From NCBI GenBank assembly GCA_022497145.1, contig MU385873.1, forward strand, positions 310,001 to 374,000: a DNA stretch of 64,000 bases, written 5' to 3'. The translations under genes were made by a program, and so were the position numbers. The stretch's first letter is position 1, and every line of letters begins with the position of its first letter. The DNA is from Rostrohypoxylon terebratum (Eukaryota; Ascomycota; Sordariomycetes; Xylariales; Hypoxylaceae). This document shows positions 21,685 through 34,112 of the stretch, piece after piece. The notes beneath the pieces were generated by a model. It was not told where the DNA came from. It searched no databases and was given only the letters and a program-made list of their open reading frames with translations.

Positions 21685-22659
21685 CTATTTACCTAGATTG
21701 GCCTGGAATTTCCTTGATTGAAAAGCAACCTGCTCTTCACTTTCGAATTGATTCAAGACCTTCTTCCTCCATAGAGTTTCTCGTTCCTTTAACATTTGTT
21801 TTATGGAGTTCATGTCTTCACCATCAGATGACACTAACTCTTTAAGAAGAGACATGTTTCTGTTCCTAAAACCCATGGGGATCGCTTCAGAAACAAGACT
21901 GCGAGTGCATCTTCTCTTTAGTAACCGAACTACCTCGAGACGCCCGGCCCATACAGCAGTCAGCAGTGGCGTGTCTTGATATTCGTGCTCTTTCAAGTCG
22001 TAACGGCGGACTGTCCCAGAACTAAGGACCTCAGCTCCTGGACGTATGAGCCAATTCAAGATAGAGGAACAGAAAATACAATGGTCTTGAGACTTACCTT
22101 CCCGGCTATGTCTCAACCACTGGAAGTGATCTGTCGTAAGTGCTGCCCATGTTAGCACAGCAGATTGAAACATCAACCCCAACATTGCAGCAGCGATGAA
22201 CCAGATCTGATTATGTGGCCTGATGCCAATGTTCAGGGAGGGGTTTGGATTAGGAGCAAATTGCGCCAGCTCCTATTGATCGTTGCCACGTTCCTCTAAC
22301 TTCGATGAGCCCTTTTGCCTCTCAGTCTTTATGTATTCCTGTAATGGGTATAGCCCGGCGGTTGGCTTACTGCCGTCGGGAGGGTAGAATGCCTCTTGAG
22401 GATCGTGTACAAACTCGAGTAATTTGAGGCGACCAAACACACACGCAACCCCTCCATTGCTATAGAGCTCACATACATCGTGGCTAGTAGAGGAGCACAA
22501 TTCTGCTTCTGCAGTACCTTCCCCTTCCCGGGCCCTCCCAACAAAGGCCCTAGGTGAGTGCGTGGAACGCACTCGGATCGCAGATACGACAGCAGGGGAC
22601 ACCCATAGGGCCAGTGGCGAGGTTATTCGAGAAATCGTCCCATCAGCTATCAGCCGTGG
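21685..22659 (-). pseudogene. Ankyrin/multi-helix membrane protein relic, 5'-truncated with in-frame TAG
   Basis: One reading frame is open from 22659 down to TAG 21685 except for a TAG at 22275-22273. Upstream of the stop it reads SRITSPLALWVSPAVVSAIR and ELCSSTSHDVCELYSNGG; downstream FAPNPNPSLNIGIRPHNQIW and a hydrophobic segment (FIAAAMLGLMFQSAVLTWAA). I recall these segments from a large fungal family of membrane proteins with C-terminal ankyrin repeats (not checked by search). A 60-nt intron (22097-22038, GTAAGT to CCAG) then leads to the ankyrin-like unit DTPLLTAVWAGRLEVVRLL. No in-frame ATG precedes the first conserved block, and the family's usual N-terminal membrane part is missing. 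It is therefore both 5'-truncated and interrupted. A weak 138-nt intron (donor GTACAC at 22410) could remove the stop, but would also delete conserved-looking sequence. Confidence 0.65.
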
Positions 22660-24150
22660 CTAGGTTCCTATATAAATGAGCTCGAGATTCTTTCTTATAT
22701 CTATTAAAGAGGGTGCAAGTAGGAAAAGTTTTTCTCCGTAGACTGGATATGATGAGAGAACCAAACAATGCCCCTTAATTGGTGGTCTTGCTACAATTCG
22801 ACATCTAATAGGTATCAATATACACGTCTTCACACGTAAGATTACTGTTTATTGATAATGATCTTATTGCACAATTTTGCTGTGAAGTTCTTCAGCCAAT
22901 TGTAGAATTGTTTTAGAGCACAGCAGATAGATTCGCGCAGTAGCTATGGTCACCTTCAAAATAACACCAACGTTGCATAACCTGCTTGGGGCAGGTAGCT
23001 GATCTTAGTGAATACATATTTCTGAGCAGGTTGTAGGTCTCTAGTAGGTAGGTACGTGAGCATGATGAACTTAGTAATATATACCAGGTGTATAGGTGGG
23101 TATGGATATACCTACCATTATATATGGATTTACGATCACACCGCCGCGTTCATCGGGAGACGGACAAGTCAAACGCATAGGCTTTTCTTCACTTCCATCC
23201 ATAATGTGTCCGGTTTTCTCTTTGGGTCAAGGTTCTCGTGTCGAAAATCTGACAGAGTCTGGATCTTCGCCCAATGAAAATCTAAGTATTAATAAATCAC
23301 CAATTTCTCTTGCTGGCCACTCTCGATTCTCACAAGGTTTTAGAAGACATAAGTTGAAGTGAAAGAAGCCGAAAGTCATTTGACTCAAAACGCTCATGAA
23401 GGAACGTTCACGCTTGCCTTGTCTAAAAACCCTCGGTCGAAGGTATGTAACAACGATAGTAAGTAGCATCAAGAGCTTGGTATCGAGGTAGGAATTGTTA
23501 GTATTAGAGCTAGGGTACCTAGGTACGGAGTATGTGGAAGTGATCGATACGTGGAGAGTCAACCTGAGGATGTAAAGTTGCTTCTGCCGTCAAGAGAGTT
23601 GAGCATTATGGAACCCGGATGCTCGTCATCCCGTGTGGCTAAGGTACTTCTTATCATTGGGGAACTCCGGGAAATGATGTTGGAGGCTTTTGTGGCGTTG
23701 ATATTGCCATCTGTATGGGCGGAATGAGACGGGCTACATGCAAGCTCAGCGGCTACGTGCGACGTGTTACAGTTCATACCATACAGGCACCAGTTATATC
23801 AGCGGTCATAATAGATTTTCAAACCAATAATCTATCTCCGGGTCCCAATACAAGGCAGTTTGGTAGGTACCTAAGGTCCTAAGTACAGAGCATATGACCA
23901 AACGCCACCGGAAATTGAGCCTACCTAGTATTATGAGTACCTAAAGGTGCAAGTGACAATATCCTCAATCTCAGGAGGCGTAGGACTTGGCCAAACAGTG
24001 CGTGAGCCACATAGAAGAGTCAAGCTGCCAAGCTCAAATCCAGCAATGGCGCATGGCATAATCGGAAGTTAGGAACATCGCGAAGACTTCGAATGTGTGC
24101 AGTAAAAGTATTATGAGAATGAAGTGTATGCTGCCTTTACACCAAGCAGA
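22660..24150. other. Intergenic region
   Basis: 1.5 kb, AT-leaning, without a supportable gene. Several sub-100-codon frames lack ATG or motifs. Contains CCTAGGTAC and CCTAAGGTCCTAAG motifs (near 23517 and 23870) of the kind scattered through the window's spacers. Confidence 0.45.
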
Positions 24151-24411
24151 CTAACTATGAGCCAAACGAGCCAGATCGGAAGGTGTGGGACCAAAGGTAA
24201 TATACGAGAAATATAAGAAGCCAGATACCGGGTCGAGGATTTCAACCTTACCACCGTCCCATTCAATCACGCCTGAGTCTGCGAATGACTGAGCGTACGA
24301 GGCCAAATCCATCGCACCCAAGGACCTCAAGGACCAGCCTCCCAGGAAGAGGAACGACACGGCGCTGATAGCACGCAACATTCTAGTTTTCATATGCGCC
24401 TCGATGCTCAT
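24151..24411 (-). pseudogene. N-terminal fragment of a fungal integral membrane protein
   Basis: ATG at 24411 opens an 86-codon frame with good coding character: a first hydrophobic helix (LRAISAVSFLFLGGWSLRSL), then LASYAQSFADSGVIEWDGG and KVEILDPVSGFLYFSYITFG, and a stop after DLARLAHS. The pattern of one helix, an EWDGGK-like loop and the start of a second hydrophobic region resembles the N-terminus of a fungal multi-pass membrane protein family that I recall as about 300-400 residues long. I searched by eye downstream to about 23.8 kb and saw no continuation in any frame. It could instead be a genuine small protein. It lies on the same strand as the P450, 696 bp downstream of its stop. 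Confidence 0.45.
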
Positions 24412-25106
24412 ATATCTGACAAATTAAGTGTGTTTAAAAATAGATAGCTCGCCAGATGAGGTCTCGGTACAGGGAGACATCATTGCTGTCTTTTAAACAT
24501 TCGTGATCTCTGTCTAATCAGCAGCATGAGCGGCACAGACGAAGCACACAGATCGTACCAACTGCCTATCATCATCATCTCCTGTTTAATTGCGACAAGG
24601 ATTGAGATGTGTCCATTTGTCACCTTGACCAATCTTTGAGGAGTTAGGACTCAATAAATCGAATTCAACTGCGAGACTGATACATACGACGTCTTGTCAG
24701 CTTGTGATATCGACCTTTTAGTAGCTATGTTGGCTATCAAGGTCCCTCGCAGTCATCAAGTCGTAACCTTGACCAATAATGCATCAATAATACATACCTG
24801 GTATCTACTGAACCCCATATATACCATCCCCTATCAGACTACCAAACTAGAAGATAGCCAAGGTAATTCGGGGGTAGGAATAACCTCACCTGGACCCTCG
24901 ATAACATCTCAAGAGTCATGTGGTAATTTTTCCAGCTCCTAATAACTCAGGATATTAAGGGGAGATGTCACAATATATCCAAGGCTTATTGATTCTCATA
25001 TCTGTCCAAGTCGTCCCATATAGGCGCCTAGTAACCTAACTTATGGAAAGTATCCAAGTTAAATATTCCTTTTCTGAATTTGCTATGTACCAAGATATAA
25101 GGAAGC
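24412..25106. other. Intergenic region between the membrane-protein fragment and P450
   Basis: 695 bp holding the 3' end of the P450 transcript. No gene or notable repeat seen. Confidence 0.45.
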
Positions 25107-27240
25107 CTAATGCTTGGCCGGGGTGAGGCGTATGTAGAGAGGAATTCTGCGATTCAAAGTAGTGGTTAATACCTCTCATCAACTGGAGAGGGGAGAGGGG
25201 AGAGGATAACGTATACTGACCTGTCCCAAAGTGCAAACGACTTTTGCCTCTCGATCCATCGTTGACTTTCCTCAGACAGCTCCAGATCGAAGTCGTAGAT
25301 GATGCGGGCTAAGATCAAGCGCATCTCGGTATACGCCAGACTTCACAACACAAAAAAGCATTAATCGATCAACCCTATCTCAAGAATCAGGGGTATATGG
25401 GTGACGTACTTTCGGCCGATACAATTCCTCGGTCCCACGCTGAAGGCCTGCAGCGCATCGAGATTATTCCCCGCTTTGGCAGCCTCTTTAGGGGTAGCCA
25501 GGAAGCGCTCGGGGTCGAAGGTCCACGGATCGTTCCAATTTTCTTTGCTGTGGTTCATTGCCCAGTGCTGGACTTCGACGAATGTCTGGATACGCGACCA
25601 TGTGTTAGTTTCATTTTCTGCTGCTTGCTCAGGTATGTGCGCAGATGCGAGTCACTCACGCCACCAGCTACGAATTGACCCGCAATGTGTTCTCCGCCGG
25701 GCGGGACTGTCCTGACCAAGGAGGACGTGACGGGAGGGTAAAGCCGCAGCGCCTCATTGAGGATTGCAAGCATGTATGATAACTTGTTAACCGAGTTGAG
25801 GTTGATTTCGTCGACGTTCTTGAACGACGAGCGGACCTCTCGTTTCAGTTTTTCGAGGATCTCTGGGTGCGCCAACAGGAGATACTACAAACATGATTAT
25901 TAGTGGAAACACAACTATCATAGATATTTCAAAATTCACGTTCACCTACCGTGGCGCCTGACAGTGTGGTTGCCGTGGTTTCGGAGCCCGCCAGCGCAAG
26001 AATAAATGCGGATGCGGACAGTTTCTCAAACGATAGGTTCTACACGTAAGTCCATGGTGTGATTAGCTCTAAGACCATCAGATCAATCTCGTAGAAGGGA
26101 AACATCCACATACCCATTCCTCCTTCCTCTTGATAAGACCTTCAAACAAGTCGTCGCGCCCCTTTTCCATGGCCAGCCGCGCCCTCATCATCTCCTCGGT
26201 ATATCTTTGCACCCTGCTAACAGCATTCGAACCGAGCTTCACAATGATTTGTACCAGATCACCCAGGCCGACATACGTCATCGCCACAATGACGGCGCCG
26301 AATCTGATGCTGCTGAAAATGAATTCGATCCATGGGTGATAATGGATATTCTCGAGACATCGAAACGACTGGCCGAAGACGAGCTCGCCCACGACATCAA
26401 AGGTAGTCCAATTATACCAAGCCTCGATGTTCAACTTATTCTTCCCGTCGCCGCATTCTTTGTGCAATTGCTAAGCGATCAATTCATCAGTCTCCAGTCT
26501 CCATATAAAAATCTCAAGTGTATTCGCCAAGTTACGAGAACTGAAAAAATACCCCGGCTTTGTGTTTCAGGGCATCATGTCAAGTCTCAAGCGCAATCAA
26601 CATGAGGCGGAGATGAGGCGAATGAAATTTTCTTGGATACTGTGGGTGAATACTAACCGCGATTAGAAGATCGACGTATTTCGCGATCATGGGCTCTTGC
26701 TCGCGCATCGCGCTGTCAGAGAACCCGTGAGAGAGAGCTCGGCGAAACCGCGAGTGTTCTTCACGGTCCGCATTGATGATGGACGTCGGGATGTGGCGAA
26801 TCGTCTTGTTGAACGTATGCGCCTTGGGCATCTCGCTCATCGTGCTCTCCGACCCGATACGGTGGCCGTAGATATCCTTCCATGCCCGGACATCGGTGAA
26901 GGAGAGATGGTCGGGGCCGATGCGGACGACAGACCCATATCGATCGTGAAGCTTTTGAGTATGAAAGGCCTGTGTGCCGAGAGCGTGCCGAATAGCCCAA
27001 GGTAGTCTCGATGCTCTCTGAAGCAGAGGTCCGGGAAAGTTCCGCAGGGGGTGAAAGTAGAGGTTATAGATAATTTGATATGTATTGTATGCAACTAACT
27101 ACGACACATGATATCATAATATTAGCCTTCGTTCTCACTAAAAACCTCATGTCTCATTAACGTACCAAGGTAACGGTAAGTATTCCGTACTTTGCCACGC
27201 TAGACGTCTCTACGCCCAACGGTCCTGGAGTTTCGGACAT
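25107..27240 (-). CDS. Cytochrome P450 monooxygenase (CYP65/Tri11-like)
   Basis: Heme-thiolate monooxygenase of the ER membrane. Eight exons: 27240-27162, 27094-26658, 26470-26114, 26039-25950, 25884-25660, 25585-25410, 25340-25221, 25146-25107; 507 residues, full family length. All joins keep the frame. N-terminal anchor about residues 17-40 (YGILTVTLVLAYNTYQIIYN) then FHPLRNFPGP. Oxygen-binding helix I AGSETTA (309-314), ExxR at E365-R368 (EALRLYPP), DPERF near 420-424, heme loop FSVGPRNCIGR with Cys451. The last exon is 40 nt (IPLYIRLTPAKH). Intron 1 has a weak donor (GTTAAT) and is the least certain join. The HTQKLHDRYGSVVRIGPDHL region resembles isotrichodermin-hydroxylase-like P450s (CYP65), a group with many substrates, so none is assigned. 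It appears intact and potentially active. Confidence 0.9.
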
Positions 27241-27945
27241 TTCTACGTATGTGAAAGAAGCAAAAGTTAATTAAAATGGGTGTAGGTTATTACACGACAG
27301 AAAGAAGCAGGATATCGTATAGGTCACACATATACCTAGTAGATATTTATATTTATACAGGAGTGTGATACATGTTACATGGACTTGCATATCTTGGCCA
27401 CGCAGACCTCTTAAACGATAACAATGTGATATATTATTTCAGCTCTTTGATTCATGGATGCGGGGCTACATAGTAATGAATGTGATATCCTTGAAAGGTA
27501 GCTGGGCTGCTGGGGAGATTGAAAGGGGTACACGGCTGCGACGCTGCGGATCTATGCGAGTGATCTACTGAAGAATTTGGGGGAAAGCCACTACGGCAGC
27601 ACGCGTCACAGGCCAGGTATAATACGGATACGAATGCCGGTCTGACAGACAACCAATCAGATCATTGCTATTGGCTCCTTGCATGGTAAATATAGGTGAG
27701 GAGCTGCTGGCTTTTCCCACGGCTTTCGACAAATCCCGGCGAATATATGTGAAACCCGGACACATCGACTCGGATTCGGCTTAAACATCGAGCCGCACAA
27801 TATTCATTAAGCAAGACAACAAGAACACCAAATACCTTGGTGTTGAGACCGACGGGACATCTGAACTACCCGTGCAGCATCCCCTCCCCCACCATCCATA
27901 CCTATGGATGCATCCACGGACTCTAACTGGATATCATTTAATACA
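27241..27945. other. Intergenic region (P450 promoter side and CUE5-like 3' side)
   Basis: 705 bp. Upstream of the P450 and downstream of the CUE-domain gene, both on the minus strand. No supportable gene or repeat. Confidence 0.45.
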
Positions 27946-29479
27946 TCATTTACTGGAGCCACCGGCTTTCTTGTCAGAGCTGACTAAGCTATCAGCCATA
28001 GCATCTGCCGTAGCTTGCTTGAGTCTCTCGTTATCCTCCATCTTAATACCTCCGCTGCTCTTGTCCTTCGTATCCTTCTCGTCTTCGCTGTCTCCAAGAC
28101 TGAAAGGGTCATTGTCTGCGATTGGGCTGGGATCAACTGATGATAGAGGCTGCCACTTGCTCTGCTTTCCGGGAGGCGGGGTTGTTCCATCCTTTGGTGG
28201 GATCTTCGGGGACGCATTGTATTGGTCGATATCTTCTACGGTGTCCCTGAAGGCAACCTTGCGGCCCTCGGGCTTTGGTGATGTAGAAGGAGGAGGCCTG
28301 TAAATTGGGTTGCTTGACGGCCGATCCTGAGATGATCCTGTGTCTCTGTTAGCTATACATATCTTCCTCACGGCGCGATTAGGCATCACTAACTACCATC
28401 CGGCTGGAGTCTTATTCCTGCGAAGTCGTCGCTGAGAACTTGCGGATCAGCGTCGTAACGGTGATAGTCCGCGCTTCTTCGGGAGCCTTCTCCGCTGCGC
28501 CGACTCAACGGGTGTTGTCGTTGATTCTTCGTGGGCTGCGTCTCATCCTCGTTTTCATCGTACTCCCCGTCGATCTTCTTCTTTAGGTTGGTAAACCAGG
28601 AGTTGACCTTAGTCTGAGTTTCCATGAACCCTTTGCGCAGATTCTCTTTGATAACGGGCAGATCGTCATCGATGAAACTATGCTCCCGGTCGTACATCTC
28701 GTTAGGCTTCAAACCCGTTGCCTGTCGCTGGTGCGGGCCGCTATGACCTCTGTTCTGCGTTCTTGCTTCGTAGGCACCGACATTATCGTAGTGCTGGGCA
28801 AGCTGGCGAGCGTAAAGCTCGTCCGCCTCCAACTGCGACATGGGGCTTCTAGGCCCGGTTGGTCGCGGGGGTTGAGGGGGAGGGGCAGCCTCGTGTTCGG
28901 GCTCATTCTGGACAGCGTCGGGATCGCTCATAGCTTTTTTATCATCAATAATGATTCTAATAGTGAGAAAATATAGTATTATGCATACCTAAAAGAGCAT
29001 TGAAAGCCGGGTCGATTTGACCGCCACTCGCGATCAAAACAGCTTTGATAACCGGAAGTTCGATGTTAGGGAACGCTTCTTTGAGAATCAACTCATTCTT
29101 CTGCTGCTCGGTAACAGGCCGAGGAGGCTTTGGGGGTGCTTGCTCTTCGGTGGTTGCGGTTGGGTTGGCGGCAGTGGATGTCGAAGTCGCAGTCGTGGGA
29201 TGGGTAGGATGGGCATTGTCTTCGCCGAGGACGCCGGTCTCTTGGATATCATCGTCATCCATCTCGAATGGGCGCACTGTAGTAGGAGACTCCGGTGCAG
29301 TCGCCGATGGACTGGGCTTGTTCTATAATTATTAGGTCTGATGTTAACGATAGAGAACGTAGTAAAAAATAATCAGAAGGCGGAATGCAAGTTGCGACTG
29401 ATCGCCGTCGCATCCAAGGCTTCTTCTTCAATGATTAGAGAATTCATGTGAAACTTACAGCATCAGTCGGAGCTGACAT
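27946..29479 (-). CDS. CUE5: CUE-domain ubiquitin-binding protein (Cue5-like)
   Basis: Likely ubiquitin-binding adaptor; yeast Cue5 links ubiquitinated aggregates to Atg8 for autophagy. Four exons: 29479-29459 (21 nt only), 29322-28989, 28933-28397, 28337-27946; 427 residues. Starts MSAPTDANKPSPSATAPESP. The CUE domain is at about residues 81-122 (QKNELILKEAFPNIELPVIK, then ASGGQIDPAFNALL), with the FP motif that contacts ubiquitin. Next is MSDPDAVQNEPE, then LEADELYARQLAQHYD, a conserved block of the Cue5 family, and a disordered Pro/Ser-rich tail. Intron 2 joins LL to AMSDPDA across a codon. A canonical Atg8-interacting motif was not clearly located. Divergent from the DHX35-like helicase. 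Confidence 0.87.
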
Positions 29480-30334
29480 CTTGATTAAATACCAAAGAGG
29501 TATATGTCCACGCTCAAAAAGTTATGCAACACAATAAGAAAATGAACAATCGATGTTATGGAGAATAGCAAGATTGCAAGATTATTGCTACGGTTACGAT
29601 TGGCGATGAAATGTCGGTTTGCTTGTTGAGTCCCAGCTTAAATTGTAAAACAGGAGATTTATTGCAAGTGACAGCGATAATCTTGGAACTCTAGATTATG
29701 CAACATGTACGGCGCCGTAATGCACCTGATAATGAATCTTGGGTCTTGGCTCTGAGGGGCAGAGGGGGCAGAGGGGGCGAACTGCGACTGCCTAAGGTGC
29801 TATGTATTAATTCTAAGGACCAAGGTTGCGACGCGCATGACGTTCCCCGCCACAGGACAGGGCTGAGTACCCAATGACGACCCGACTTTTACCTTGATCT
29901 ACGCCACAAGCTCATATCCAGCATAGCTCGATCAATCTATTGTACCTATCTACTAGTACGTACTAGGTATACTGTGGCTCATGAGCTTGGCTTCATCATT
30001 CTTCAACTTTCAAGTCACGGTCAAGGACAAACGACGATGAAAACTAATAAACGAATATTGTCACGAATAAGTTTTCAAAGAACTTAGGACGCTCCGGTAT
30101 CTTTCCATCTCAACGGGAAACCAAGAGAGACCCGTGCACATGTTGCTATTATCTACTAAACGCTGGCTCAGCTACTCATAGACAGCATACCGCCTGGATA
30201 TATGTATGGAATGGATCTACGATCCCTACCTACTTTCAATTATCTAGGTAATACTTCTACTGTCTGGTCTGGTAGGTAACTACATAAGACAACAATTCAG
30301 AGCGTTGGTAAAGCAACACAGCCCAGTAGTGAAC
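29480..30334. other. Bidirectional promoter region, CUE5-like and DHX35-like genes
   Basis: 855 bp between two divergent ATG codons. Contains three close copies of a G-rich unit (GGGGCAGAGGGGGCAGAGG) near 29757-29780. No other gene. Confidence 0.55.
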
Positions 30335-32406
30335 ATGGGTGATTTTGATCTTAACTCAAATTTCATTCCTGCTCTTCACAAACCGTCAGCTTTATTGCCT
30401 ATCGCCAAGCACCACGATAGCTTGCTTTATCTTATCGAGAAAAACCCCGTCACCATCGTTGTTGGCCAAACAGGCTCCGGCAAGACTACGCAAATACCAC
30501 AATTTCTCGAGAATGCAGGATGGTGCTCAGACGGAAAGATAATCGGTGTCACTCAAGTAAGATCTCTCACCTTTTTCTTTCTTTTATACGTCATCTTATA
30601 CGCAGTACTAATTAATGTCAACAATAGCCAAGGCGAGTCTCAGCTACCACAGTTGCCGTCAGAGTAGCTGAAGAGTACGGTTGCGAGATAGGAAAAGAAG
30701 TTGGCTACTCGATTAGATTTGAGGATGTGACATCAGCCGCTACTCGAATCAAATTCCTAACTGATGGACTACTCATCCGGGAAGCTCTGGTTGACCCGCT
30801 TCTATCACGCTACTCCGTGATTATGGTCGATGAAGCTCATGAGAGGTCAATAAGTACGGACATTCTCCTCGGCCTCTTGAAGAAAATACGAAAGCGAAGA
30901 CCGGAGTTGCGCATAATCATCAGCAGTGCTACCCTCCAGGCGGAAGATTTCTTGAATTTCTTCTCCGATCAATCCGAGAAACAAGAACCCCCTGATGGCG
31001 ACAAGAATGAAATCGGCTCCATCATCAGCCTTGAAGGTAGAATGTACCCAGTAGATACTCTTTACTTGGAGACACCGGCGGAAGATTACGTCGAAAAGGC
31101 TATATCTACGGTTTTTGATATCCACACTCAAGAGCCAGAGGGCGACATCCTCGTTTTCTTAACAGGCCGCGAGGAGATCGACACAGCTGTGCAAGCTGTT
31201 GCAGAACGATCAGCTCAACTTCCTGTGGGGTCACAATCTATCTTGGCCCTACCACTTTACGCTGGATTATCGACTGAACAGCAAATGTCCGTGTTTGATG
31301 GCCCACCTGAAAATACACGAAAAGTTATCTTTTCGACCAATATCGCAGAAGCTTCAGTTACAATTGATGGCATCGTCTACGTCATTGATTCCGGGTTTGT
31401 GAAGTTAAGGGCCTTCGACCCTACAACCGGCATTGAGTCATTAACTGCGACGCCCGTCTCAAAAGCTGCAGCACTGCAGCGTGCGGGAAGAGCTGGTCGC
31501 ACAAAACCCGGCAAATGTTTTCGGCTTTACACCGAGGATGCATTTATCGAGCTACCTGATGCAAACATTCCGGAAATTCAACGGTCTAATCTTGCGCCCT
31601 TTATCTTACAGCTGAAGGCGCTTGGCATTGATAATGTTGTACGCTTCGATTATCTAACACCGCCACCTGCGGAACTGATGGCCAAGGCAACCGAACTACT
31701 ATTTTCTTTGGGCGCCCTAGATGAGTATGCTAAACTGACGAGGCCTCTGGGAATGCGGATGGCAGAGCTCGCAGTCGAGCCTATGATGGCAAAAACACTA
31801 CTCTCGGCGCCATCATTTAATTGTGTTAATGAGATACTAACAATAGCAGCAATGACAAGCCTTGGCGGTTCTATATGGGTCCAGAGAGAGGGAGAGAAAA
31901 AGTCCATGGAAACCAAGAGACGGAGATTTTCCGTCGATGAAGGTGATCACTTGACACTTCTGAATACCTATCAATCATTTTTAAAAAATGGCCGGAAGGA
32001 CCCTGCACTATTCTGTCGTGTCAACTATATCAATTATAAGACTATGACTCGAGCCGTCAGTATTAGAGCACAGTTGAAACGATATTTAGAACGGTTTGGC
32101 ATCACGGTAGACGAGAGTGTGGGTGGATCAACGGTTGGTAAAGGCGAGCAGATTCGAAGATGCCTCACGACGGGCTACTTTGCCCATGCTGCAAGAATGC
32201 AAGCCGATGGAAGCTTTCTTAGTATTGACGGTGGAACGACGCTCCACGCGCACCCTAGCTCTCTAATGTTTAACCGAAGAGCTGATTGGGTAATTTTTCA
32301 TGAGGTAATCGAAACCGGCAGCAAGATATTTATCCGCGACATCAGCAAAATCGAGAAGAGCTGGCTGTTAGAGTATGGGGCTGGGTATTATGAAGTCAAG
32401 ACTTGA
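30335..32406 (+). CDS. DHX35: DEAH-box ATP-dependent RNA helicase, DHX35-like
   Basis: Spliceosome-associated DEAH helicase; human DHX35 is found in catalytic spliceosomes. Exons 30335-30556 and 30628-32406 encode 666 residues. Start is the first ATG in frame (MGDFDLNSNFIPALHKPSA). Motif I GQTGSGKT is at residues 44-51, and the intron (GTAAGA) joins VTQ to PRRVSATTVAVRVAEEYG. Motif II DEAH is at 142-145, motif III SAT at 174-176, and motif VI QRAGRAGR follows later, with STNIAEASVTIDG before it. The HA2 and OB-fold C-terminal parts are present (RRCLTTGYFAHAARMQADGS, then HPSSLMFNR). It lacks the N-terminal extensions of Prp2, Prp16 and Prp22, and the length fits DHX35, which is absent from budding yeast. 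Confidence 0.9.
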
Positions 32407-34112
32407 TGATGCGATCCTCAGCCGTGCCGTACTCCGACGACGAGGTTCGCCTGAGAAAGGCAGTTGAAACTTGAAACTCGAGGCTTCCTGTTTAAGAGAA
32501 GCAATTCATGAAACAATATTGATGTTAAATTGCTGAGGCTGAGACTCGGGTGTCCAATGGCAAGGGCTGGTTTTAAAAAGAAACAGAGGGCTTACCATTA
32601 GCTTGGTGCGCTAGCTAAGCTTTGTATGGGAATTCCCGGATTTAAAGATCTTTTCAAGGTTTCTGGATTACTGTACTTCTCCCTAATGAGCAGCCCACAG
32701 TGGTAGGATCTCGTCGTCCGACTTTGCGCACTATTCATGTGCACGCTTGTACCTATTTATAACGGAAGCGAGAGGATTGCGTAGGGCGGGCTTGAGGCCG
32801 AATTCCAAGCCTAGGACTCTTTAGGACCGAATTCTTCGCAGCGCTATTAATACGTATTGTACCTAAGGTCCTAAGGTCCTATTACATAAGATATTTTATT
32901 GCGTACGCATCTCTAGGACTACAGCTATGGTAGAGTGATCGACGATCAATACGAATGGGGCGTAAATCGAAGAGTTTAATTATGTGACGAATATCTAGCA
33001 CAGTTCAAGATCGCCTTTCATGCATGACGGGAATTCGTACATATTTCCTTCTCATCTCAGCAATATGTAAAGTTGTCCAGGGGCCAATGAAAAGGGGAAG
33101 ATTGGTTAGATGGCGTCGTGGTGGTCTGCTGGATTGTGCCAACAAAAGTTGGTGTAGCTGGACGGTGGACCGGTTCCAGCTAGAAGTTCAAGCATCTTTC
33201 AAGCATCTTAGCCAAGGAACCAGAAAAGGGGGCCAGATCGACTAACCTCATTTAGGATTAACCCGTTATCAGCGTTTCTATTGTTATAATTGATTGGACG
33301 AACAATCGGTTCCTGCGCTAGCCCCCAGGGATTTCCCTAGGCGATGCCAGGGACAGCACAGGGAAGGTACAGCGTATCTGTTGCCGATCTTGGCCAATGA
33401 CATTTGTCTTTGGTCTAATGAATATTGGAGCTCTTCAGTGGGTGTCGGTGGGCGAACAGTGGGCGAGCAGTGGGCACCTGGGCATTTTGCCATTTTCCTC
33501 CCCCCCCCCCCCATCCAGCTCATGTTAGCCATGTTAGCTCATGTAAACCTTGATGTATTGAAGGCTCCACTCCCCCTTCGTTCATTTCCCCATTATTAAT
33601 TTTGATTCGTCGGTTCTTATGATCCCCGGTCATCTGAGGATACCTTGTGGCTTGTACTTGGTTAATCACCTTCTTTTTGTCCCTCGCTTCTGTTCTTTCT
33701 CTTCCTTCATCCTCCTCATCCACCGCCTAATCCAGGAGTCCGTCGACAACCGGTCAAATCTAGACCTAACTGCCTGCCAGCGGGCGTGCCGTTCTTTCAA
33801 ACCTAACCTACAGTCATTCTTTTGTGCCCCGACCACAAGCCATTCATTACAGCCTCGTGTGCGTTGCTCAGGCGTTAGTGTCAAGACGACGATTTCGTAC
33901 AATACATTTTGGTCCCGCTATATTATTTGATATCTCAAAATCAAGGAACTAATCTTCCTAGCTCGTCCTTCGACCTCGACAATCCAGGACCAAACGACGT
34001 GGCATGATATCAAATCAGATGTTTTAGAAACCGACCAAAATTTCGACTTGAAATCTAGTTGTAGGAAGGGGTTTGGATTAAGAGAAGGAATCGAGTTGGA
34101 GTAATTGACGCG
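32407..34112. other. Intergenic region with poly-C tract
   Basis: 1.7 kb between helicase and SKG6-like gene. A 13-nt run of C lies at 33500-33512. Contains CCTAAGGTCCTAAGG near 32862-32880. The right half should be the promoter and leader of the SKG6-like gene. No supportable gene. Confidence 0.5.
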
